A stretch of DNA of 64,000 nucleotides, from assembly GCF_002575655.3 (NCBI RefSeq), contig NC_053039.3, forward strand, positions 375,573,633-375,637,632, in the 5' to 3' direction. Source of the DNA: Aegilops tauschii subsp. strangulata (taxonomy: Eukaryota; Streptophyta; Magnoliopsida; Poales; Poaceae). The position numbers and the translations under genes were made by a program. The first letter of the stretch is position 1. Each line of letters begins with the position of its first letter. A model generated the notes under the pieces. The model did not search any database. It saw only the letters and a program-made list of their open reading frames with translations, and had not been told where the DNA came from. Below are positions 57,158-64,000 of this stretch, in pieces.

Positions 57158-58670
57158 TGGTAACCCACAAGTATAGGGGATAAATAGCCGGTCTCAATAA
57201 GTAAGAGTGCCGAACCCAACAAGGAGCTAAAGGTAGAATTAATATTCCCTTCAAGTTCTATCAACCACTGATACAACTCTACGCACACTTAACGTTCGCT
57301 TTACCTAGAACAAGTATGAAACTACATTGTAGGTGTAAGGATAAATTTGCAAAAATAAAACTAGATGTACTTAGTGAGAATAAAACTAGGAGTAATTTGC
57401 AAGATAATAAAAGTTAGTTGTTTAGTAGAAAGCTTTTGTAGCAAAAGAGAATTATTTGTCCCTAGGCAATCGATAACTAGACCGGTAATCATTATTGCAA
57501 TTTTATATGTGGGAGAGGCATGAGCTAACATACTTTCCGCACTTGGATCATATGCACTTATGATTGGAACTCTAGCAAGCATCCGCAACTACTAAAGATC
57601 ATTAAGGTAAAACCCAACCATAGCATTAAGTAACAAGTCCTCTTTACTCCCATACGCAACAACGCCCTTACTCGGGTATAAGCTTCTGTCACTCTCGCCA
57701 CCCACAAGTGAATCGTGAATGTATTGCAACACCCTACAACGGTAATCTCACACGCTTGCGCGACACGGAGGGCACCATAGGACAACACAAAAATAAAACA
57801 TATTACTCAAACCAATCACAATCATCAATCAACCCATAGGACAAAACGAATCTACTCAAACATCATAGGATGGCCATACATCATTGGGTAATAATATATA
57901 ACATGAAGCACCATGTTTAAGTGGAGATTACAACGGGTAGAAGAGGTGTTACACCACTGCATAGAGGGGGATAGAGTTGGTGATGACGGCGGCGAAGTTG
58001 TTGGTGTAGATCTCCATCATGATGATTGCCCCGGCGGTGTTCCGACGCCATGGGGTGAGAGGGGGAGAGAGCCCCTCCTCATTCTTCTTCTTCCTTGGCC
58101 TCGCCCTAGATGGGAGGAGAGTTTCCCCTCTGGTCCATGTCCGCCATGGATCCTGGAGGGCAGGAGCCCCTCCGAGATTGGATCTCTCTCTGTTTCTCTT
58201 CCGTTTTCTCGTCTGTTTTCGGACCCCTTTACCATTTTTTATATTCGGGAGATACGTAACTCCAATTGGGCTGAAATTTTGAGGGGATATTTATCCGGAA
58301 ATTATCTTTCTTGCAGTGAAAGAAGGGAGTCAACTGCCTTACGAGGGAATCACGGGCCACCATTGCGCGCCCACCCCTGGCCGTGCCCTGGTGGCTTGTG
58401 GCCACCTTGGGCATCTTCTTGCGTTGATTCTTCTTCCCAAAACTCACATATATTCCAAAATAAATCTCCATAAATTTTTATCGCATTTGGACTTCATTTG
58501 ATATGGATATTCTGCAAAACAAAAAACATGCAACAAACTAGAACTGGTACTGGGCACTGGATCAATATGTTAGTCCCAAAAATAATATAAATTGTTGCCA
58601 AAAGTATATGAAATTTGTAGACTATTGGCATGGAATAATAAAAAATTATAGATACGACAGAGACATATCA
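57158..58670 (-). repeat. 5' LTR of gypsy E (1513 bp)
   Basis: Bounded by tggtaaccc at 57158 (mutated tgataaccc) and agagacatatca at 58670. A minus-strand TATA box (TATAAAA) lies at about 58236-58243, with the same element in the 3' LTR near 53740. Confidence 0.9.
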
Positions 58671-58675
58671 GGACC

Positions 58676-59466
58676 CTACACTCATTCGGCAAGGCATGAT
58701 GTCAGAGAGAGAAGAGCCAAGCCGCCACCCGCCACCACCAGAACCACCACTGTGCACCCGCCACCACTGCTATCCGCGGACGACGCCTCCAAGAAGGAAT
58801 ATGACATCACAATGTCGTCACCGCCCAGATAGGGGACCAAGATCTTCACCACTAAGTAGGGGGGAGGAAGAGGAGGAGGGGAACCTCACCGAAGCCTCCA
58901 AGGAGGGGATCGGTGCCAAAGGCGTCGACTTCGCTATGGCCGCCGTGTTGGCCAAGGGGTTACCCCGATTCCCACTCATAGCCTCTATCTCCCAACAACC
59001 CGAGCCGAAGGACAACACCAAGAGGGACGCCAACCACCGGAATCGGAAGGGGATCAAGCAGATCGGGCAAGATGAGGCAGGTCTTCTCCAATGACGCCGA
59101 CGCGGTCGCGAGGAGACCACCGTGTCACAACCCATGCCCGCTGCCCCCTTGCTACACATGCAGCCAAGAGGACAGCCAGCCAGCGCCCATCGGCGCCACC
59201 CGCCAAGGGATCCACGCCGGGCTCACCATCTGGGGTTGCAGCCCCGGTGCCCTAGGCCCTCCATGAGATGCGGAGCAGCAAGATCCCCGCCGCCACCATC
59301 CTAGATGACACGCGCGCGAGCCTTGAATGCACCTCGGGCGGCGGTGGAGTGGAAGCAAGAGGGGGAAGGGGTGGCGGCGCTAGGGTTGGGAACCCTCGAG
59401 TCGCCTTAGAGTGACGACGCGAGGGTTGGGGCTACAAATGGACAAAAAATGCTACTACCACTGATT
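58676..59466. other. GC-rich sequence of unknown origin (continues 52445-52667)
   Basis: Dense in gccgcc, ccaccacc and gaggagg runs, with open frames on both strands that show no conserved motif. It ends with an inverted pair around aaccctcgagtcgcc and gacgcgagggtt (59389-59430). It may be a decayed gene start, or the GC-rich 5' end of a LINE or DNA transposon. I cannot decide from sequence alone. Confidence 0.35.
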
Positions 59467-59681
59467 AGAGAAGGTGGACTCGGGATGTGGATTTTATCGG
59501 TAAATATGATATATATTGAGGAAGGTGAAGAAATTTATCAGTTCCTCTTGCAAAACCATAGTGGAGACGGAGGATAGAGAAGGTGGACTCGGGATGTGGC
59601 TTTTATCGGTAACATGATCTACATTGAGGAAGGTGAAGAAATTTATCAGTTCCTCTCGCAAAACCATAGTGGAGACGGAGG
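59467..59681. repeat. Tandem duplication of about 107 bp
   Basis: Two adjacent copies start agagaaggtggactcggg at 59467 and 59576. Each ends in catagtggagacggagg. They differ at a handful of bases, including a 3-bp indel after tatcggtaa. Confidence 0.9.
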
Positions 59682-60919
59682 GTAATATGACGGGTATGAT
59701 TTATTTGAGATGACGAATATGTGCAGACGGCGAGGGAATAACTAATGATCTGAGCAGGAATTTGACGAGAAGGTAAAAAGGCCGGAGGGAGACGGAGTCC
59801 TCAGTTCTTGATGAAGCCGCGAGCACTATGGGGGGAAATCATGACATCAGCTTGCCTCAGATGGTTGTGTACAGCGCATGCCTTGCGTGGAATGGCTAGC
59901 ACTTATTAGGTGACTTGGTGAATCATATAGCCCAGGCGCAAGAGGTTTCTCAATGAAAAAAAGCCCATGCACAAGGAGTTTTGGTGGGGGCAAAGAAGGG
60001 ACCTGGCAGTGGCACACAAAATGATCAGATGACGAGAAGGCTAGTCTTTGGTCTGTTTTGTACACTGGTAACGGCAGGATGACATGGCATCATGCACGTT
60101 AAGAATTAGACTCATGTGAATGCTGATGTGGCATGAAGCTAATGTGAAGTGTGTGCATGTTGAGAGACTTGGTAGTATTAGGAATCAACTTATTAAGAAT
60201 GTAAGATTCACGGGAAGGAATTAATCATGATCGCTAATTATGGGGTAACATAGTAAATTCACAAGAAGAAATTAATCACCATTAGTCATCATTGCTTTCC
60301 TATCTCTATCTCTATTATCTAATTGTTTTTAAATCTTATAGTCATTTTCTGGAAAAATATCTAATAAAAATGACAATTACATCTTAGTCATTTTATATAG
60401 AAAATAGCATTGTTAAGGGAGAGAGAGGGGATGGGAGCAAGGAACCCAAAGGTATATATGACACATGATTGGTATCAAACCTAGAATGTATGTGTGTCTT
60501 GTCGCAAGGCATGGGCAATTATATAGTCTTGCTAAGAACATCTCCAACGGTCTCTAGATTTTTTTTACTTTTCCAACAGACCAAAAACTAGAGAACAAAA
60601 ATTTGAAAAGCAAATGAAACATGAGCATAACACATAGTTCCTTGTAGAAATTTGAACTCACGTTTGAAATGTTCCACATTAAACATAAACACATCATAGA
60701 TTAAACACTAGCTCTAGCACTACACTGTGATAAATTAAGAACTATCTCTTGTCTAATTAGTCACGCCGGAGGAAGTCGTCAAAGTCCTGGCTGAAGAGAT
60801 TTTCATCACCCCTCTGTCGGAGGGTCCGGACTTGTAGTCATTGGTGGTAGATCTACTCCATCGCATCTCCTCATCCCCGTTGGAGGGCTCGTCCTCGAGC
60901 TTGTCAAACATCTCGTCAA
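59682..60919. other. Intergenic sequence, nothing recognised
   Basis: Mixed composition with no supported gene. 'aagaacatctccaacgg' near 60536 resembles a block often found at ends of grass DNA transposons, but no inverted partner was found. Confidence 0.4.
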
Positions 60920-61261
60920 TCATGGCAGTCTACTCACGTTTTTTCTCCCTCTTGTACACGTCCCCCTTTGACTACCAAAACGTGTGATTCTCTGCGAGGA
61001 GCTATAGATCGTCCTGCATGAGATCTCCACCAAGGCGTCATCATTGTGCTCGGCCTTCAACTGCGCCTTGGCCTCGCAGTGCTCTTTCTCCTCGTCATGG
61101 GAGATGACCCCTACGAGAGGTGCGAGGAAGCCCGGGTAGGGGGTGTCGTCCAGGAAACAGAGCCTTGCCCGACTCTCGAAGGAGCGGAACACCACCTCCA
61201 CCGCGGTGATGAAGGTGACAAGCCATCGGTGCTCGCCTGGGCCCGGGTTGCGGATCTCCAC
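60920..61261 (-). CDS. Hypothetical protein fragment (113 aa)
   Basis: The minus-strand frame from ATG 61261 reads MEIRNPGPGEHRWLVTFITA, then VFRSFESRARLCFLDDTPYP and GFLAPLVGVISHDEEKEHCE. The composition is protein-like: GC-rich third positions, no low-complexity stretch and a plausible helix rich in Glu, Lys and Ala. It loses that character after about residue 85. I do not recognise a family. It could be a fragment of a host gene or a gene carried by a DNA transposon. Confidence 0.35.
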   Translation of the reverse strand: MEIRNPGPGEHRWLVTFITAVEVVFRSFESRARLCFLDDTPYPGFLAPLVGVISHDEEKEHCEAKAQLKAEHNDDALVEISCRTIYSSSQRITRFGSQRGTCTRGRKNVSRLP

Positions 61262-63473
61262 CGATTAGTTTCCTGGCGGTCGGAGCCTCTTATATCTTGT
61301 AAGTGCACATGGTTTAGTTGTAGCCTATTTGAAGTAAGAGTATCAATTCCACAACGAGTATATGAAATGGTTTGTGCCTCTTGTAGATGTCTATCAGGAT
61401 GTGCATGCAAGTTAGTTGCGATCCAGAGCAAAAGTGTGCGAAGGTGGAAATATTGCAAGAGTGCTTTAGCAATAATTTGAAGTACGCAAGAATAAAACAA
61501 CGAACAAGAGAGTAACAAAAAGTATCGAAACATCAATAGGGTTGTAGCATTCTCGGGGAGTCTGGATTCCCCACTAGTATGTGTTCTAGTTAACTACGTG
61601 ATTGCATAATTCTAGGTTCGGGTAACCGATCCACCTTATATGTTTATATAAGTGGGCGGAGCCAAGTACAAATACACGCATACATGCAGTAGTTCACTAT
61701 CACATACGCCACCACCATTTCTGACCACATTTAGCTTATGGGGTAGTGATTAAGGGTCTTCCCATGGATGCAACTTATAGATGGTCTTTGTTACTCCCCT
61801 ATCAAGAGATTAGGAAGGGAAGAGAGGTGCTTATATCAACACTATACCTCCTCGACTCACCATCGCAGGTTATAGTAACATCCTTCTCGTACATAAAGAC
61901 AAATGTTGTGTGATCAATTTTCGCACAACATCGGAAAGGACATTAACATAAACATTCAAAATAGGATTATGTATCCTATCAGCATTAAGTCCACATGCTA
62001 GGGTTCCTCCATAGCCCCGAGAACTAGGATGTTTACTTAGACATGAGACGACAAACATCATCACAATGATCAAGGCAACAAATGAATGTTTAATGTAACA
62101 CACTTATGAGTCCACACTAAGGTTGGGTATTACAAAAAACAAGGTGTTGGTGATGAGGGCGTGGATGTCGATGATGATGAAGGTCGATGTATAGGTCTCC
62201 TTGATCAGGTTGATGGTGTGGTGTTTCCCTTTTGCCGATTCCCCCTTTGGATCCCTTTCGGACTTGAGTTTCTTGGTTATGGAGCATGTTCTGATCTCTT
62301 TATCCATTCGGTGTGTGATCCGAGGATACAAGGTTGAAGTAGTTAACCAGGGAGGCACCGCCGGTTAGTACAACTGCTGGTACAAGCGGGCAAGCTCGTA
62401 CAAGGTGTTGTCTTCTCTCCTGGATAGCTCTTCGAAGCTGGATTTGCTCCACATGATCGTCGCTTTGTATAGTAGGTTATTATCACGCCAAATGACATGA
62501 TTTTCATGCATATAATGGTGATTTTTTAAGTATAGCTTCAAATAACCTTATCTTTTAGCATCATTGTGAAATAAGACAAAAAGGGTCTGCATCTTGTCAA
62601 ATCCTATGAGTGCTATGCAAAATGAGAAGTAAAAAGTGATGTAAAACGGACTCATCAGCCTCACGCCGCGGTACGACAAGGAGGAGACCGGGGCGGCCAG
62701 CGCGGATGCGGCTAATGTTGTGACATCTCCTATGGTGAGGAGATGTTGCCGGCGAGGCGATGGATTGGGCGGCGACGACGACCTTAGGGGCGACCGACAT
62801 GGCGAGGGATTTGGCGGCTCGAATAGAATCAAGGAGTATGGAAATGAGGCGATGGAGGCAGATTTGGCGGGCGCGAAACTTGCGTCCGACGGCAGGGAGC
62901 TTGGGGCAGGAGTGGGGAGGGGCGTCTCGAATCACAGGGCGATGGTTGGTGTGGGGGTTGGGGCAGCCAGATTGGCCGACAGAAACGCCCGACAATGTGG
63001 CTCGGGCGGCGAAGGAGTGGTGGCGGTAGGGCGGTCAGAATCGGGTGCAGCTATGGCGTGCAAGGAGGCGACTCCCGCGAGGAAAATTCAGATCTGGTAA
63101 TTCGGGTTCTTGCGGCAGCATTTTTCGTTTTTGTCGCCTTCTATGGAGAACTCAAATATATCACTTCTATATCAAGTTTTCGATTATGAAAAATAATTGT
63201 CGCCATGTAGGAACTAGTCTGCTTTTGGAGCCCTTTTTCGCCCTAAAATATTTCAAAAATTTATTATTTTTGTTTCACCTACGTTTTTTATATGCTGCTG
63301 TGCGAAACACACTATAAACACAACTGTGGTATGTGGGCTCATGGGCATCCAACGTACGAAGGGAATTGCGTTGCCAGCTCGACCCACCACAACATGGGCC
63401 AGGGGCATGGAGGCTGACGACCTGACGGAGACCAGGTAATAAAATTCAGGACGAGACCACAAATGATATAGAT
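61262..63473. other. Intergenic sequence, nothing firmly recognised
   Basis: The part 61262-62600 is AT-balanced, with no conserved frame on either strand. The part 62640-63090 is GC-rich, with overlapping open frames on both strands but no motif; a decayed gene fragment is possible. Confidence 0.4.
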
Positions 63474-63515
63474 CGCTCGTTGCGAGCGTTAAGATAGGGA
63501 TCACTAACTGTGATC
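63474..63515. other. Two adjacent short hairpins
   Basis: CGCTCG-TTG-CGAGCG at 63474-63488 and GATCAC-TAACT-GTGATC at 63499-63515, each with a perfect 6-bp stem, separated by ten bases. They sit at the boundary before the AT-rich repeat region and may be part of a transposon terminus. Confidence 0.5.
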
Positions 63516-63559
63516 TCCTGGGTCAGCCCATTAAGCAGTTCCAGATCAAAGCGAAGCGT

Positions 63560-64000
63560 GCATGATCCACTGACTGTTTTTCATTTCTTTCTTTTCTTTT
63601 TCCTGTGTTTTCTATTTTTATTTTTCCAAAAATTTCAAATAATGTTCAAAATTTTCAGAAAAATATTTGAAATTTTGAAAATGGTTCATGTTTTCAAATT
63701 TTGTTCATGAGTTCATTTTGTTCCGAAAATTCAAAATTTGTTCAAAATTCAATTGGATGTTCATAGATTTCAAAAAATGTTCACATTTTTCAAAACAAAA
63801 TGTAAGGAATTTCAAACACTTTCACTTGTTTGAAAGTTGTTTGGTTTTAATCCCCAACATTTTTTTAATTAACAAACATTTTCTAGACATGCATTTTTTG
63901 AATTCGTGAATGCCTTTTGGATTCGGAATCATTTTTTCAAATCCATGAACAATATTTAGTTCGTGAACATTTTTATAAATCCGCAAACAATTTTTGAATT
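63560..64000. repeat. AT-rich degenerate repeat of ttcaaaattttgttca type
   Basis: Built from variants of gttca, aaaatttt and ttcaaa in both orientations, and runs off the window. Such sequence is common inside terminal regions of grass Mutator-like and foldback elements. No coding. Confidence 0.6.

Larger units (their letters stand above)
52668..58670 (-). mobile_element. Complete non-autonomous Ty3/gypsy element E (6.0 kb)
   Basis: Two LTRs (52668-54173 and 57158-58670), a primer site, a purine-rich tract next to the 3' LTR (complement of gcatccccgagctt at 54174) and perfect 5-bp duplications ggacc (52663-52667 and 58671-58675). The 3-kb interior holds only a degenerate unknown ORF. No gag, protease, RT or integrase motif is visible. 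Its LTR tail (tataacccacaagtatagggga in reverse) is shared with gypsy A and C, so it may use the machinery of that group. Confidence 0.9.

Noticed and set aside
58676..59430. Possible host gene first exon (GC-rich, gccgcc runs)
   Set aside because: No frame is convincing on either strand, no splice structure is evident, and in-frame stops occur; left as unknown sequence.
62720..63100. Plus-strand frame of 126 codons in GC-rich DNA
   Set aside because: Competing open frames on both strands, Gly/Ala/Arg-biased composition and no motif; not enough to call a gene.

Overview
The window is repeat-rich intergenic DNA of a large-genome grass. The best match is a Triticeae species (wheat, Aegilops, barley or rye). 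The evidence is an Angela/BARE1-type copia LTR (transcribed on the minus strand; its plus-strand copy begins TGTTGGGG and ends CCTTCA), the family of gypsy LTRs beginning TGATACGTCTCC and primed at a TGGCGCCGTTGCC-type site, CACTA transposon ends and a Stowaway-like MITE. I find no convincing single-copy host gene, tRNA, rRNA or organellar insert. Family names such as Angela are recognition calls; no database was searched.

Layout. 1-5579: minus-strand gypsy A (extra ORF, spacer, gag-pro, 5' LTR), cut by the window edge. 5580-10880: minus-strand copia 1 with a gag but no pol, entered by gypsy A. 10881-18040: Angela element 1, inserted in the copia 1 LTR. 18041-25003: plus-strand copia 2, inserted in the Angela 5' LTR and cut off inside its RT/RNase H region. 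25004-25331: one end of a CACTA element. 25332-27130: copia LTR plus the 3' internal region of a relative of copia 1. 27131-31460: gypsy B, a relative of A, split by a solo LTR at 27290-28840. 31461-39587: Angela element 2, reduced to two LTRs and a leader, with a truncated CACTA element (32771-37077) in the middle that carries a B3-domain gene with a tandemly repeated exon. 39588-45101: a Tat-like gypsy element (D) whose LTR is split by a second solo LTR (42678-44339). 45102-47842: gypsy C, close to A. 47843-52444: the 3' half of plus-strand copia 3 with an extra ORF. 52668-58670: gypsy E, the only complete element, with two LTRs and a GGACC target duplication but no gag or pol. 58676-64000: low-repeat sequence of unknown nature, ending in AT-rich simple-motif DNA.

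The elements form a nested stack. E sits in the same GC-rich host sequence that copia 3 entered; gypsy C entered copia 3; D apparently entered C; Angela 2 lies against D; a solo LTR entered D's LTR and another entered B. At least four junctions (about 25003, 27130, 31460 and 32770) join unrelated element interiors and look like deletion scars from illegitimate recombination. Nearly every reading frame is broken by stops or frameshifts, so the window is largely a fossil record. Elements A, C, E and copia 1 appear to lack their own RT/IN within what is visible and would have depended on partners.

The most unusual locus is the CACTA at 32771-37077. It carries a gene with a B3-type DNA-binding domain, a repeated 53-residue exon of frame-neutral length, and an array of 45-bp repeats near the transposon terminus that could be binding sites.
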